Part shown: positions 16,197 through 26,082 of the stretch, one piece after another
How positions within the stretch are numbered: the stretch's first letter is position 1
How the letters are laid out: each line of letters begins with the position of its first letter
Origin: an uncultured Tateyamaria sp.
Lineage (GTDB): Bacteria; Pseudomonadota; Alphaproteobacteria; Rhodobacterales; Rhodobacteraceae
DNA length: 64,000 bases
Direction of reading: 5' to 3'
Assembly: GCF_947494755.1 (NCBI RefSeq)
Contig: NZ_CANLVZ010000010.1
Span: 94,388-158,387, forward strand
Notes under the pieces: model-generated
What the model was told of the DNA's origin: nothing
What the model saw: only the letters and a program-made list of their open reading frames with translations
Database searches by the model: none
Position numbers and translations under genes: made by a program

Positions 16197-16271
16197 GGGC
16201 GTGATCCCTTGCGCGGATGGGGCTTGGCATGACAATTGGTCCACGACGTGCATTGGACAAGGGGGCGGGGC

Positions 16272-17603
16272 GTGGAGTTTGATCTGGAAAGCCAGCCGGA
16301 GATTGTGCAGACGATCGCAGGCTATGCCATTCAAGCGTGGGAATTGGCGCTGACGTGGCTGCTGAGCCCGGCGGCATGGTCCCAGTTTGGCGTACTGATC
16401 GTGGCCTATGTCATTGCGGTTCTGGTGACGCGCCGGGCGCGACCGGCATTGGCCGAGCTTCTTGATCCGGGCCCAAGCACTACCGTGATTGCCAAGGCCC
16501 GTCGGTTCGTCGCGCAATTCCTGCCGCTCATGCTTGCCTTGCTGGCCTATATGTTCACAGCCGTGGGCGAGGCGATCATCCGCTCGATCTTTGATTCCGG
16601 TGCGGTCATCGCCTTTGGCAAGCGCGTGTTCATGTTCCTGGCGGTGCGGGCGTTGGTGCGCGATATCATCGCCGATCCGTTCCTCAAACTGCTTGGCCGC
16701 TATGTCCTGATCCCGATTGCCGCGCTTTATGCGGTGGGTCTGCTGACTCCGGCGATGGTCCAGCTTGAAGCGACGGTCATCCCGCTTGGCAACCTGTCGT
16801 TCAACCTGTTGTGGTTACTGCAATTCGTCACTGTTGCGGGCGTCATTTTCTGGCTGGGGCAGTGGTCAAACTCGCAATCAAACGAGTTCATTCAAAAGCA
16901 GGAAGAAATGCGGCCCTCGCTGCGCCAACTGGTGACTAAAGCGGTCGAGTTCCTGATCTTTGGCGTCGCCTTCCTCGTGTTGATGAACATCATGGGCATC
17001 AACCTGTCTGCCTTGGCCGTCTTGGGCGGGGCCATCGGTGTCGGCCTTGGGTTTGGCCTGCAAAAGATCGCATCGAATTTTATCTCTGGCGTGATCCTGC
17101 TGGTCGAAGGCCAGGCGACCGTTGGCGATTATGTCGAGCTCGATGGCGGCGAGTCGGGAACCATCGTGAAGATGACCGCGCGCGCCGCGATCCTTGAGAC
17201 CTATGACGGGCGCTGGATCGTCGTCCCGAACGAGGATTTCATCACCACCCGCGTTGTCAACTACTCCGACAGCGGGTCGGCGAACCGGTACGAGGCCCCA
17301 TTTTCGGTGAGCTATGACACGGATATCAACGCCATCCCGGCCATGATCGAAGCGGCGGTGGCCACGCATCCCGAAGTGCTCGACAGCCCCTATCCGCCTG
17401 ATTGTGAGTTGCGCGGGTTCGGCGACAGCGGCATCGATTTCGCGGTCGAGTTCTGGGTGAATGGGATCGATGATGGGCCCAACAAATACACATCTGACGT
17501 GCTGTTCCTGATCTGGAACGCGCTCAAGGCCAATGACATCATCATCCCATATCCGCACCGCACGGTGGAGTTGACGGGCGAGTTGCGGACACGCGCCGAA
17601 TGA
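16272..17603 (+). CDS. MscS-family mechanosensitive ion channel
   Basis: Inner-membrane tension-gated channel of about 443 aa. Several TM helices are followed by the MscS pore-lining helix with ALAVLGGAIGVGLGFGLQKIASNFISG. Then comes the beta domain ILLVEGQATVGDYVELDGGESGTIVKM and the cytoplasmic VPNEDFITTRVVNYS. The start is the GTG at 16272 after a G-rich sequence; a TTG at 16236 is in frame but less likely. It lies immediately beyond the HNH 5' fragment and overlaps the flavoprotein gene downstream. Confidence 0.9.
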   Translation: MEFDLESQPEIVQTIAGYAIQAWELALTWLLSPAAWSQFGVLIVAYVIAVLVTRRARPALAELLDPGPSTTVIAKARRFVAQFLPLMLALLAYMFTAVGEAIIRSIFDSGAVIAFGKRVFMFLAVRALVRDIIADPFLKLLGRYVLIPIAALYAVGLLTPAMVQLEATVIPLGNLSFNLLWLLQFVTVAGVIFWLGQWSNSQSNEFIQKQEEMRPSLRQLVTKAVEFLIFGVAFLVLMNIMGINLSALAVLGGAIGVGLGFGLQKIASNFISGVILLVEGQATVGDYVELDGGESGTIVKMTARAAILETYDGRWIVVPNEDFITTRVVNYSDSGSANRYEAPFSVSYDTDINAIPAMIEAAVATHPEVLDSPYPPDCELRGFGDSGIDFAVEFWVNGIDDGPNKYTSDVLFLIWNALKANDIIIPYPHRTVELTGELRTRAE

Positions 17604-18778
17604 AACAAGTGGCAGTGATCGGCGGCGGCCCGGCGGGGTTGGCGGCCGCCGAAGTGATGGCCGAGGCCGGGTTGGCGGTGACGATCTACGAGGCCAAACC
17701 GTCCTTGGGCCGCAAGTTTCTGATGGCGGGCAAGTCGGGCTTGAACCTGACCCATGCGGCGGCATTGCCCGATTTGATGCAGGGATACTCGGATGCGGCC
17801 CCTTGGTTGCAGCCAGCCGTCTCTGCATTCGACAGCGATGCCATTGTCGCTTGGGCCGAGGGGCTGGGCCAGGAGATGTTCACGGGCACCACGGCGCGTG
17901 TTTTTCCCCGCGCGATGAAAGCCTCGCCTTTGCTGCGCGCGTGGTTGGCGCGGCTGGATAGCCTTGGCGTTGTGTCGAAAACCCGCTGGTCCTGGACCGG
18001 ATGGGAGGGGGAGGCCCTGCGGTTTGACACCCCCGAGGGGCCGCAAAGCGTGGCATGTGATGCTGTGGTGCTCGCCCTTGGTGGCGCAAGCTGGGCGCGG
18101 TTGGGATCGGACGGCGCATGGGCGCAGACACTGGAAGGGGCGGGCGTGAACCTCAGCCCGTTTGCCCCCGCCAATGCAGCCATTTGGGTTGAGTGGTCGC
18201 CGCATATGGACAGCCATTTGGGCAAGCCTCTCAAAGGTGTGACTTGGCGAGCAGGCGATTATCGCAGTCGGGGCGAAGGCGTCGTGTCGCGGCGTGGGCT
18301 TGAAGGCGGTGGTCTTTATTCGGTGTCACGTGGTGTGCGCGAGGGCGCGCGGCTGTTTGTCGACTTGCTGCCGGATCTCAGCGTGGACGAGGTTGCCGCG
18401 CGTCTCGCGCGCCCGCGTGGCAAGACGAGTTTTGCCAACCATCTGCGCAAGGTGCTGAAGCTCGATCCGCTCAAGATCGCGCTGGCGCAGGAGTGGGGGC
18501 GTCCATGGCCCGAAGGGGATGTGGCGACGGCGCGGCGGCTGAAAAAGCTGGTTGTGACCCATGTGGGCTTGCGCCCGCTGGACGAGGCGATCTCGACCGC
18601 AGGGGGTGTGCATGCAAATGCGCTTGGCCCTGATTTGATGCTACGGGCCGTGCCGGGGGTATTTTGCGCCGGTGAAATGCTGGATTGGGAGGCCCCGACG
18701 GGCGGCTATCTGCTGACCGCGTGCCTTGCGACGGGCCGTCACGCGGGGCGCGGGGTGGTGGACTGGTTGGCGGGCTAA
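17600..18778 (+). CDS. HI0933-type FAD-dependent oxidoreductase (TIGR03862-like)
   Basis: A 392-aa BaiN/RdsA-type flavoprotein. It has a dinucleotide-binding VIGGGPAGLAAAEVMAEAG at the start, GRKFLMAGKSGLNLTHA, VLALGGASWARLGSDG, and C-terminal GGVHANALGPDLMLRAVPGVFCAGEMLDWEAPTGGYLL, which contains the second FAD contact. The reaction is not known for this family. The ATG overlaps the MscS stop (ATGA). Confidence 0.88.
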   Translation: MKQVAVIGGGPAGLAAAEVMAEAGLAVTIYEAKPSLGRKFLMAGKSGLNLTHAAALPDLMQGYSDAAPWLQPAVSAFDSDAIVAWAEGLGQEMFTGTTARVFPRAMKASPLLRAWLARLDSLGVVSKTRWSWTGWEGEALRFDTPEGPQSVACDAVVLALGGASWARLGSDGAWAQTLEGAGVNLSPFAPANAAIWVEWSPHMDSHLGKPLKGVTWRAGDYRSRGEGVVSRRGLEGGGLYSVSRGVREGARLFVDLLPDLSVDEVAARLARPRGKTSFANHLRKVLKLDPLKIALAQEWGRPWPEGDVATARRLKKLVVTHVGLRPLDEAISTAGGVHANALGPDLMLRAVPGVFCAGEMLDWEAPTGGYLLTACLATGRHAGRGVVDWLAG

Positions 18779-18791
18779 GGACCGCCTTACG
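18769..18791 (-). repeat. Hairpin element with TTACG tail, degenerate copy
   Basis: GGCGGGC-TAAG-GACCGCC then TTACG spans the stop codon of the flavoprotein gene and the short gap to the converging GST gene. One stem pair is lost and the loop is 4 rather than 5 bases. It resembles the three better copies at 27241, 32563 and 42169. Confidence 0.45.
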
Positions 18792-18794
18792 GCA

Positions 18795-19385
18795 TCAGTG
18801 TGCGGCGGCTGCGCGAAATGCGGGGCGGGCACGCAAGCGTTTCGTATAGGCCTTGACCGTCTCGGGGATTGGCGGGAAGCCCGCTCCGAACGCCCATCCG
18901 AAACAATGGACCGCCAGAAGATCCGGCAGCGTGATCTGATCGCCCATGATAAATTCGCCCGCAGCATCGAGCGATGCGGCGAAGGTGTCGGCGGTGCGCG
19001 CGAATTCCTTTTTCAGAGTAGGTTTGACTTCTGCCGCGCGCAGTTTCTCGGGCAGAACAAAGCTGTGTTTCGCATAGGTCCAGAGGATGGCATCCATTTC
19101 GTCGATGAGCCACAGGGTCATCGCATCCTGCCGTGCGCGTTCGGGGGTGCCAGCAGGGGCGGTCAGTTTGCCGTGTTTGTCCGCTAGGTAGGTCATGATC
19201 GCGACACTGTCGGTCAGCACGTTGTCGCCATCGACCAAGGCCGGGATCTTTCCCAACGGATTATACTCGCGCGCCTCGTCCGAGCGGGGGGCGGCTGGCG
19301 TGACCTCGTAGTCCTGACCCAGTTCGTCGAGCATCCACATGACCCGAAAGGCACGGCTTTTGACGGTTCCGATGACGCGGTACAT
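18795..19385 (-). CDS. Glutathione S-transferase family protein
   Basis: A 196-aa cytosolic GST. The N-terminal thioredoxin-like domain has SRAFRVMWMLDELGQDYE, NPLGKIPALVDGD and the Glu/Asp-Ser glutathione contact in LTDSVAIMTYLAD. The all-helical C-domain has FIMGDQITLPDLLAVHC. Ser in KSRAF may be the catalytic residue. The substrate is unknown. Converges with the flavoprotein gene. Confidence 0.88.
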   Translation of the reverse strand: MYRVIGTVKSRAFRVMWMLDELGQDYEVTPAAPRSDEAREYNPLGKIPALVDGDNVLTDSVAIMTYLADKHGKLTAPAGTPERARQDAMTLWLIDEMDAILWTYAKHSFVLPEKLRAAEVKPTLKKEFARTADTFAASLDAAGEFIMGDQITLPDLLAVHCFGWAFGAGFPPIPETVKAYTKRLRARPAFRAAAAH

Positions 19386-19523
19386 GGGGTGTCCTTTCGG
19401 CTGAGGGCTGTGATGCGCACGATTGCAGTGTGGCGTGCCGGACGCAAGCCGATGACAGAAGCTGTCACCATTGCGCGCTATTGTATAGGCTCAGACAACA
19501 GAGCGGTTTTTCGGGAGTTCGCT

Positions 19524-19961
19524 ATGCCTCATTCTGGTTCGTGCATGTGTGGTGCGGTGTCCTTCAACGTCACCGCGCCCCTATCGGAAACGGGTGCGTG
19601 CCATTGCGGGATGTGTCGCAAGTGGTCAGGGGGCGTGTTCATGAGCGTGGCCGTGCCCGAAGGCGGGCTGGACATAAAGGGTGCCGAGAACCTGACGGCC
19701 TATGCCTCGTCCCCATGGGCCGAGCGGGTGTTTTGCAAGCTGTGCGGGTCGAGCGTGTTTTATCGGGTGACCGCCGATGGTCCCATGAAGGGCGAGATGC
19801 ATGTGGGGTTGGGGACGTTGGATGATGTGTCTGATCTGACCTTTAACAGCGAGATCTATATCGACCGCAAACCGGAGGCTTACGCCTTTGCGGGCGAGGG
19901 GCGGACGCTGATGACCGAAGCGCAGGTGGTGGACCTCTTTGGTGGAGTTGTGCCTGACTGA
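19524..19961 (+). CDS. GFA-family (glutathione-dependent formaldehyde-activating-like) protein
   Basis: A 145-aa zinc protein. CMCGAVSF, ACHCGMCRKWSGG and the later FCKLCGSSV supply the seven-cysteine pattern of the GFA/CENP-V fold. True Gfa speeds adduct formation between formaldehyde and glutathione, but most members are uncharacterised. A second, different GFA-family gene sits at 47933 in the demethylation cluster. Start ATG 19524 precedes MPHSGSCMCGAV. Confidence 0.85.
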   Translation: MPHSGSCMCGAVSFNVTAPLSETGACHCGMCRKWSGGVFMSVAVPEGGLDIKGAENLTAYASSPWAERVFCKLCGSSVFYRVTADGPMKGEMHVGLGTLDDVSDLTFNSEIYIDRKPEAYAFAGEGRTLMTEAQVVDLFGGVVPD

Positions 19962-19984
19962 TCAAAGCCCAGAGGAAACCTTTT

Positions 19985-20040
19985 GGGGGGCTTTGCCCCC
20001 TGCCCGCGGCCTCCCCCAAGGTATTTTTGGTCAAAAGAAA
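19985..20040 (+). repeat. Dispersed intergenic element, copy 2, with hairpin
   Basis: A GGGGGGCTTTGCCCCC hairpin is followed by a GC-rich spacer and GGTATTTTTGGTCAAAAGAA (20020-20039), identical to the copy at 4111. It fills the gap between the convergent GFA and holA genes. Confidence 0.65.
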
Positions 20041-20050
20041 TTTGCGGGTC

Positions 20051-21052
20051 TCAGCGCCGGGCCAGCATCGCCAACCGGATGAATGTCCGTTCCACCAGCG
20101 CCAGGGCGGGCGCATGTTGGCCTGCCGAGCGTAGTTGCAAATCTGTGTCTGTCAGCTCGGTCAGGGCTGTTTCCAGCTTGATCGGACCCCACGCGCGGGC
20201 CTGCGCCATCATCTTGTCCCGGTTCGGCCCCCAAATCTGGGGCCGCCCTGAGGTATCTGTCGCTGCGCGGTGCAATGTTCGAAAGTGTCGCATTGCCCCG
20301 ATGCATAAGGTGACGGCGTTCACCCCTTGCGCTTGCAGGCGCTGCATGACGGGGCCGATGGCCGCGGCCTGCCCATCCGCCACGACCAGCAGCACATCGT
20401 CCACGTCCGCCTCGATTGAGACCGGCGCGCAGGCGGCGATGTCATCGGCATTAAGCGGGGTGTTGTCGTTGAGCTTGTAGAGCCCGATCTTGGTCAGCGT
20501 CTGGCGAAAATCCCCTGGTTCGAGGTCACGCGCCAAATCCATGAGTAGATGCATCGCGTCCTGCGGGGCGTCAGTGATGCCCGCGGCCTTGAGGTCACGC
20601 TCAATCTCGTCCCGGGTCGGAGGATTGTCGTAGATGCCGACCGCATAGGCGGACGCGTGTCCCTCAAACGCCTTGCGCAGTTTCGAGGTGGGTTTGAGGT
20701 TGCCGGCGGTCGCGATGATCTGCGCGTCACCCGGTGCCCACGCGGCCAGGGCGTCGATGACGATGGGCCCTGTGATTTCGTTCACGTCCTCGATCAGCGC
20801 CACGCGCGGGCCGGGAAAAAATCCGATGGCCTTGACCGCATCCAGCAAGAGCGCGGGGTCCTTGCGTACCTCGCTGGCAGCCATCCTGGTCAGCCGCATC
20901 TCTTCTTCACCCCGTGGGCCGATCAGAGCGGCGACGACTTGCTGCCGCTTGAGCGCGATACGCATCCCGTCCGCGCCAAAGATCAACAGACCCGCTGCCT
21001 CAGCATCAGGTTTGGCAAAGTAGCTGGCGGATTGTCCGGCCGAGAGTTTCAC
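20051..21052 (-). CDS. holA: DNA polymerase III subunit delta
   Basis: Clamp-loader subunit of 333 aa that opens the sliding clamp. It has LIFGADGMRIALKRQQVVAALIG near the N-terminus, PGPRVALIEDVNE, LAAWAPGDAQIIATAGNLKPTSKLRKAFEGH, and a C-terminal helical part with QTLTKIGLYK. Degenerate Walker features are as usual for delta. The start overlaps the LptE stop (ATGA), so it is the last gene of leuS-lptE-holA, an order also usual elsewhere in proteobacteria. Confidence 0.92.
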   Translation of the reverse strand: MKLSAGQSASYFAKPDAEAAGLLIFGADGMRIALKRQQVVAALIGPRGEEEMRLTRMAASEVRKDPALLLDAVKAIGFFPGPRVALIEDVNEITGPIVIDALAAWAPGDAQIIATAGNLKPTSKLRKAFEGHASAYAVGIYDNPPTRDEIERDLKAAGITDAPQDAMHLLMDLARDLEPGDFRQTLTKIGLYKLNDNTPLNADDIAACAPVSIEADVDDVLLVVADGQAAAIGPVMQRLQAQGVNAVTLCIGAMRHFRTLHRAATDTSGRPQIWGPNRDKMMAQARAWGPIKLETALTELTDTDLQLRSAGQHAPALALVERTFIRLAMLARR

Positions 21053-21516
21053 AGATCGCTGGCTTGCAGTTGCAACACGATCTGGTCCGCGAGGATCGTC
21101 ATGAGCCGTTGTGTGGCGTCGCGTTGTGCAGCCACGGTTGCGACGTTGGTGCCCGTTGCGGAATAGCCGACGAAACTGTTCACCTGATCCGAGCGTATCA
21201 CGGCCCCTGTGCCCGAATCGGTAAGCGTGTAGGCTGCAGCGCCGATCAGGTGAAACCGCCGCACATCCCCATCAGGGTCGATGGCCCGCGATTGCAGCCC
21301 CGCCGACAGGTTGACCGCCAGCCGATAGGCCGGATCGCCCGCGCGCCCCAACCGTTCTTCAAGCCGCTGGACCAGCAAGAACCCCTCGCGGTCATTGGGC
21401 GGGTCAATCTGAACCCGATTTTGCAAGGCCGTGCCCGCCCCGCCAGGCCCATAGACCGGTTCAAACCCGCAGGCCGCGAGCGTCAGGCAAAGCAGAACGG
21501 TTTTGAGCCAGTGCAT
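21049..21516 (-). CDS. lptE: LPS-assembly lipoprotein LptE
   Basis: Outer-membrane lipoprotein of 155 aa that plugs LptD. Signal peptide MHWLKTVLLCLTLAACG with lipobox LAAC (Cys 16), followed by GFEPVYGPGG, the standard LptE/RlpB start. It sits two bases after the leuS stop and overlaps holA. Confidence 0.88.
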   Translation of the reverse strand: MHWLKTVLLCLTLAACGFEPVYGPGGAGTALQNRVQIDPPNDREGFLLVQRLEERLGRAGDPAYRLAVNLSAGLQSRAIDPDGDVRRFHLIGAAAYTLTDSGTGAVIRSDQVNSFVGYSATGTNVATVAAQRDATQRLMTILADQIVLQLQASDL

Positions 21517-21518
21517 GT

Positions 21519-24056
21519 TCAGATCACCACGTTGACGATGCGCCCGGGCACGACGATCACCTTCTTGGGGGTGCCGCCATCAAGCGCCTTTTGCACAGCT
21601 TGGGTCGCGAGCGCCTGCTTTTCAACCTCTGCTTTGTCGAGGTCTGCGGCCACTGTCAGTTCGCCGCGCCGTTTGCCGTTGATCTGGATCGGCAGGGTCA
21701 CAGTGTCGGAGACCAGCATTTTTTCGTCCGCCACAGGCCAGGGTGCGGTCGTGACCAGACCCTCGCCGCCTTGGTGGGCCCAGATATCTTCGGCGAGGTG
21801 CGGTGTCATAGGGGCCATGAGTTGCGCGAGCGTCATAATCGCCTCGCGTTGAGCTGCGTGGCTGGCCTTGGATTTCTGCAAGGTCGCGGTAAAGCCATAG
21901 AGCTTGGCAATGGCGGCGTTGAACCCAAAGGATTCGACCCCGAGCGTGACGTCATTGATCGTCTTGTGCATGGCGCGCAGCAGGTCGTCATCGCCTGTCC
22001 CTGAGGCGTCGGTGTCCATCGCGCTGATCCGGTCGCAGATGTTCCAGACGCGCGCGAGGTGTTTGTAGGCAGCCTCGGCCCCCGAGGCTGTCCATTCCAC
22101 ATCCCGTTCGGGCGGGCTGTCGGACAGCACGAACCAGCGCGCGGTGTCAGCGCCGTAGCTTGCGATAATCCCAAGCGGGTCGACCACGTTCTTTTTCGAC
22201 TTGGACATTTTGGCAGAGGGGATGATTTCGACCTCGGTGCCATCGCTGAGTTTGCCGTCGGTGACATCATCGGGCAGGTGATAAACGGGGCGCCCCTTAG
22301 CGTCCCTCGTCTGATAAATCTCATGCGTGACCATGCCTTGGGTGAACAGCGCATCGAACGGTTCAACTGCGGATTTGGGCAGGTGGCCGGTGATCTCCAT
22401 CGCGCGTGCAAAGAAGCGGGAATAGAGCAGGTGCAGAATCGCGTGCTCGATCCCACCGATATATTGGTCCACATTCATCCAGTATTCGGCGTCTTCCTTG
22501 ATCGTGGGTGTGTCGGCACGAGGCGCTGTGAAGCGGGCGAAATACCACGAACTGTCCACGAAGGTGTCCATCGTGTCCGTCTCACGCTTGGCTTGTTTGC
22601 CGCAGGACGGGCAGGACGTGTCGCGCCATGTGGGGTGGCGGTCCAGCGGGTTACCGGGCACGTCAAAGGTCACATCGTCAGGCAACTCAACCGGCAGGTT
22701 CTCTTTCTTCTCGGAGACTACGCCGCAGTCGTCGCAATGCACGACGGGAATGGGGCAGCCCCAATAGCGTTGGCGCGACAGACCCCAGTCGCGCAGGCGA
22801 TATTGGGTCTGACCCACGCCCAGTTCGTGCGCCTCGAAATAGTCGATGGTCGCGTCGATGCCATGCTGGCTGGTGGTTTCGGTGATACCCGCGAAGTGGT
22901 CGATATAGACAACGGTTTCGGTCTTGGCGGGCACAAGTACTTCGGCTTCAACCTCAACCGGATTGCCGGGCATGTGAAAGGCGTTGCGCACGGGCAGGCC
23001 GTATTTGCGGGCAAAGTCCAGATCGCGCTGATCATGGGCCGGACAGCCAAAGACCGCACCGGTGCCATAGTCCATCAACACGAAGTTGCCGATCCAGACG
23101 GGCAGCTCCACGCCGTCATAGACGGGGTGTTTGACGCGCAGGCCGGTGTCGATCCCCTTCTTTTCGGCCTTTTCCATAGCCGCTTCGGTCGTGTCCATCT
23201 TGCGGCACTCATCGATAAATGCGGCAAGGTCGGGGTTGTCCGCCTCAAGTGCCTTGGCCACAGGATGATCGGGTGACACTGCGATGAAGGACGCGCCGCG
23301 CATGGTGTCGGGGCGCGTGGAATAGCAGCGGATCGTACCTGCGCCATCGGTGCGCACAAAGGGGATGTCGATCCCGCGGCTCTCACCGATCCAGTTTTCC
23401 TGCATCAGCCGCACCTTGGCGGGCCAATTGTCGAGCCCGTCAAGGGCGGATTTCAACTCGCCCGCCATGTCCGAAATCTTGAAGAACCACTGGGTCAGCT
23501 CGCGCCGCTCAACCTCCGCACCCGAACGCCAGCCTTTGCCGTCGATCACCTGCTCATTAGCGAGCACGGTCATATCGACCGGATCCCAGTTCACCTGCGC
23601 GTTCTTTCGATAGACAAGACCGGCCTCAAGGAAGTCGAGGAACAGCGATTGCTGCTGGCCGTAATATTCAGGGTCACAGGTCGCGAATTCGCGCGACCAG
23701 TCGATGGACAGGCCCAAAGGCTTCATCTGGCCGCGCATGTCGGCGATATTATCATAGGTCCAGGTCTTGGGGTGACCGCCGATGGCCATGGCCGCATTTT
23801 CGGCAGGCATTCCAAAGGCATCCCAGCCCATCGGGTGCAGGACGTTGTGGCCCGTGGCAAGCTTGTAGCGTGCGATCACGTCGCCCATCGTGTAGTTGCG
23901 CACGTGTCCCATGTGTATGCGCCCCGACGGATAGGGAAACATCTCGAGGACGTAGTATTTCGGCTTGTCCGCGCTGCGGCGGGCCTTGAACACATCGGCC
24001 TCGTCCCACGCCTTTTGCCAGTGGGCTTCGATCTCGGACGGGGAATAGGTGGGCAT
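21519..24056 (-). CDS. leuS: Leucyl-tRNA synthetase
   Basis: Class I aminoacyl-tRNA synthetase of about 845 aa. It has the HIGH-like [19 protein letters not shown], an editing domain, a zinc-type [25 protein letters not shown], and the KMSKS loop [14 protein letters not shown]. The start at 24056 ([13 protein letters not shown]) matches where family members begin. An ATG at 24083 would lie within a few bases of the terminator of the upstream gene and add MSKIRISSH. Confidence 0.95.
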   Translation of the reverse strand: MPTYSPSEIEAHWQKAWDEADVFKARRSADKPKYYVLEMFPYPSGRIHMGHVRNYTMGDVIARYKLATGHNVLHPMGWDAFGMPAENAAMAIGGHPKTWTYDNIADMRGQMKPLGLSIDWSREFATCDPEYYGQQQSLFLDFLEAGLVYRKNAQVNWDPVDMTVLANEQVIDGKGWRSGAEVERRELTQWFFKISDMAGELKSALDGLDNWPAKVRLMQENWIGESRGIDIPFVRTDGAGTIRCYSTRPDTMRGASFIAVSPDHPVAKALEADNPDLAAFIDECRKMDTTEAAMEKAEKKGIDTGLRVKHPVYDGVELPVWIGNFVLMDYGTGAVFGCPAHDQRDLDFARKYGLPVRNAFHMPGNPVEVEAEVLVPAKTETVVYIDHFAGITETTSQHGIDATIDYFEAHELGVGQTQYRLRDWGLSRQRYWGCPIPVVHCDDCGVVSEKKENLPVELPDDVTFDVPGNPLDRHPTWRDTSCPSCGKQAKRETDTMDTFVDSSWYFARFTAPRADTPTIKEDAEYWMNVDQYIGGIEHAILHLLYSRFFARAMEITGHLPKSAVEPFDALFTQGMVTHEIYQTRDAKGRPVYHLPDDVTDGKLSDGTEVEIIPSAKMSKSKKNVVDPLGIIASYGADTARWFVLSDSPPERDVEWTASGAEAAYKHLARVWNICDRISAMDTDASGTGDDDLLRAMHKTINDVTLGVESFGFNAAIAKLYGFTATLQKSKASHAAQREAIMTLAQLMAPMTPHLAEDIWAHQGGEGLVTTAPWPVADEKMLVSDTVTLPIQINGKRRGELTVAADLDKAEVEKQALATQAVQKALDGGTPKKVIVVPGRIVNVVI

Positions 24057-24084
24057 GTGAGAACTGATCCTGATCTTGGACATG

Positions 24085-24110
24085 AAAACGCCGGGCTGGT
24101 GGGCCCGGCG
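24085..24110 (-). terminator. Intrinsic terminator after DUF3576 gene
   Basis: Read on the minus strand, CGCCGGGC-CCACCA-GCCCGGCG is followed by TTTTC. The stem is 8 bp (24089-24096 with 24103-24110). It ends the DUF3576 transcript directly upstream of leuS. Confidence 0.75.
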
Positions 24111-24146
24111 CTTGTCATAGTGTGGAATAGAAGGCGCGAAAAGGGG

Positions 24147-24647
24147 CTAGAGCCGGTTGTCGGCAATGCGCAACTGACGGGCGCGGGTCAGGATCGCATC
24201 CTCGACGGCGCGCACAGCGGCGGCGCTGGCCGGGCCGTTGCGGGTTTGTAGGGCGACGTTCAGCGACCGGGCATCAAGGGCGGGGTCACTGATCAGCACC
24301 GTGGCGCGATATGCGCGTCCACCACCGGGTGGTGTTCCGAATCCAGTCACGATCACGCCGGTAAACGGATCGACCGTCTGGATGGGCAGAAAGTCCAAAA
24401 CCTGGATCGAAGCGGACCAGATGTATTTGTTGACGCTGACGACTGCTTCCTGATTCCGGCGCGCGCGCAGCGCCTCGCCCAGGGTCGTGCCGCCCGCACC
24501 CTGCCGACTGAGGGCAATATCACTGTCGGTGTCGATATCGGTCGAGCCCCGAGATGTGATGGGTTGCCCGCATCCCGCCATTGCACCCACGGCAGTCAAA
24601 AGCAGCGCGTGCCGCGTAAAGCGCCCTGTAGACTTGAAAATACCCAT
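24147..24647 (-). CDS. DUF3576 lipoprotein
   Basis: A 166-aa lipoprotein from ATG 24647 (MGIFKSTGRFTRHA); signal ends AVGAMAGC with lipobox Cys near residue 23. The mature part TLGEALRARRNQEAVVSVNKYIWSASIQVLDFLPIQTVDPFTGVIVT is the DUF3576 core. Function unknown. An upstream in-frame extension to 24770 lacks the signal pattern and is less likely. Confidence 0.82.
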   Translation of the reverse strand: MGIFKSTGRFTRHALLLTAVGAMAGCGQPITSRGSTDIDTDSDIALSRQGAGGTTLGEALRARRNQEAVVSVNKYIWSASIQVLDFLPIQTVDPFTGVIVTGFGTPPGGGRAYRATVLISDPALDARSLNVALQTRNGPASAAAVRAVEDAILTRARQLRIADNRL

Positions 24648-24897
24648 GAAACTGCCCCACAACGTCAATTCTTTGCGCCTGTGATAGACAAGTTGATTTA
24701 ACCCCGCAAGGCGCAGACGCGATGGGTGCCTATAGAGAGCGTCAAACAGACTGTGGCAAAGCTGCACCAACCATGGTGGAATTAAGGTGCGGGTTCATGC
24801 GCTGCTTGAGGTGTGCGGTCAAATGAGTGAAACACCACTCATCCCCTCACCGGATTCCCCGGTTAGGGCGTGTGAATTGAAAACCGAGGGAAAACTC
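24648..24897 (+). promoter_or_regulatory. Porin upstream region with leader stem-loop
   Basis: The 250-base divergent region between the DUF3576 gene and the porin. ATGAGTG-AAACAC-CACTCAT (24823-24842) is a perfect 7-bp stem. The region downstream to the ATG has no gene. The ribosome-binding site is likely GAGGG near 24886. Long leader plus stem-loop could control porin mRNA stability or sRNA pairing, by inference. Confidence 0.4.
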
Positions 24898-25956
24898 ATG
24901 AAAAAAGTTCTCTTTGCTACAACCGCTCTGATCGCCACAACCGGCATGGCAGCAGCGGAAATCAGCTTTGGCGGCTTCGGTCGTTTTGGCTTGTTCTATG
25001 ATGATGGTGCGGATGAAGATGTACGGGTGGAACAGCGTTTCCGTCTGACAGCAACCGGCACAACCACGTCGGACAACGGCCTGGAATTCGAAGGTCGTAT
25101 CCGTTTCCAGACAGACGACAACGTCAATGGCGCTTCCGGCCTGGCCAACCGGTCGGCAGCTGGTTTTGCTGTTTCGACAGGTGGCTTCCGCTTGGACGTG
25201 GGCCAAGTCTCCGACGTGATCGACTCCGGTGACGTTGTGAACTACTACGGTTACGGCGTTGGTCTGACATCGTTCGCTGAACAGTCGTCGGGCTTCGGTC
25301 TGCCAGCTTCCGGCTTCGGTACATCCTCGGATGACACAGAAGTCGCACCAACAGTGAAACTGCGTTACCAAATGGGTGACTTCACTGTGTCGGCTTCGAT
25401 CACAGATGACTCCGAAATCTCGGCAACATCTGCGGCCATCAGCGACGGTGAATTGCTTGCATCCGACGGCACAATCGTTGCTGCCGGTGGTACGCTGGAG
25501 AACACCACAACAACATCGCGTGACGAGTACCAAATCGGTGTCGGCTACAGCTTCGGCAACTACTCGGTTGGTGTGGCTTACGGTAACGAAGACGGCGACG
25601 TTGTCGCGAGCTCCGTTGTTGACGGCGTTCTGACATCGACAGTCAACACCAACGAAGACTTTGACTTCTGGGCTGTGTCCTTCGACGGTGAGCTGGGCGC
25701 ATTTGCCTTCTCGATCCTGATCGCTGACTACGAGAAAAACGACGACACATCGTACGGTTTCTCGGTCAAGTACGACGTTGGCGCCGCCACAGACATCCGT
25801 TTCGCTTTTGCTGACAACGGTGTTGACGGTGACGACGAAGTCTACGCAATCGGCTTCCAGCACGGTCTGGGTGGCGGCGTGTCCCTGCGCGGCGGTGTCG
25901 GCCAAGCGACAGACGGCGACACAATCGCTGACCTCGGTGTGGTCTTCAACTTCTAA
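24898..25956 (+). CDS. Outer-membrane porin (Rhodobacter type)
   Basis: A 352-aa beta-barrel trimeric porin. Signal peptide MKKVLFATTALIATTGMAAA before EISFGGFGRFGLFYDDGADE, with short alternating strands and acidic turns throughout. The last residue is Phe (VVFNF), as required for BamA insertion. Codon choice is strongly biased, suggesting very high expression. A terminator follows directly. It would be a main route for small hydrophilic solutes. Confidence 0.92.
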   Translation: MKKVLFATTALIATTGMAAAEISFGGFGRFGLFYDDGADEDVRVEQRFRLTATGTTTSDNGLEFEGRIRFQTDDNVNGASGLANRSAAGFAVSTGGFRLDVGQVSDVIDSGDVVNYYGYGVGLTSFAEQSSGFGLPASGFGTSSDDTEVAPTVKLRYQMGDFTVSASITDDSEISATSAAISDGELLASDGTIVAAGGTLENTTTTSRDEYQIGVGYSFGNYSVGVAYGNEDGDVVASSVVDGVLTSTVNTNEDFDFWAVSFDGELGAFAFSILIADYEKNDDTSYGFSVKYDVGAATDIRFAFADNGVDGDDEVYAIGFQHGLGGGVSLRGGVGQATDGDTIADLGVVFNF

Positions 25957-25979
25957 TAGTTGAACACATCTGAAGTTTT

Positions 25980-26006
25980 GGGGCGGGCCTTTGGCTCGCC
26001 CCTTTT
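25980..26006 (+). terminator. Intrinsic terminator of porin gene
   Basis: GGGGCG...CGCCCC (25980-25985, 25997-26002) with inner GGCC/GGCT pairing and a TTTT tract at 26003-26006, 24 bases after the porin stop. Confidence 0.8.
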
Positions 26007-26082
26007 CGTTTGCGCCCCTTTTGTCCGCTGAAGTGGGGTGCTAACTCGGTGCCACAGCTTACGACAGTCAAAGGTGCCCGCC

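Noticed and set aside
16236..16271. TTG at 16236 as the MscS start
   Set aside because: The extra 12 residues lack a ribosome site and family likeness; GTG 16272 follows a G-rich sequence and fits family N-termini.
22059..23276. A 405-codon frame on the + strand inside leuS
   Set aside because: Fully antisense to the clear synthetase with no recognisable domain.
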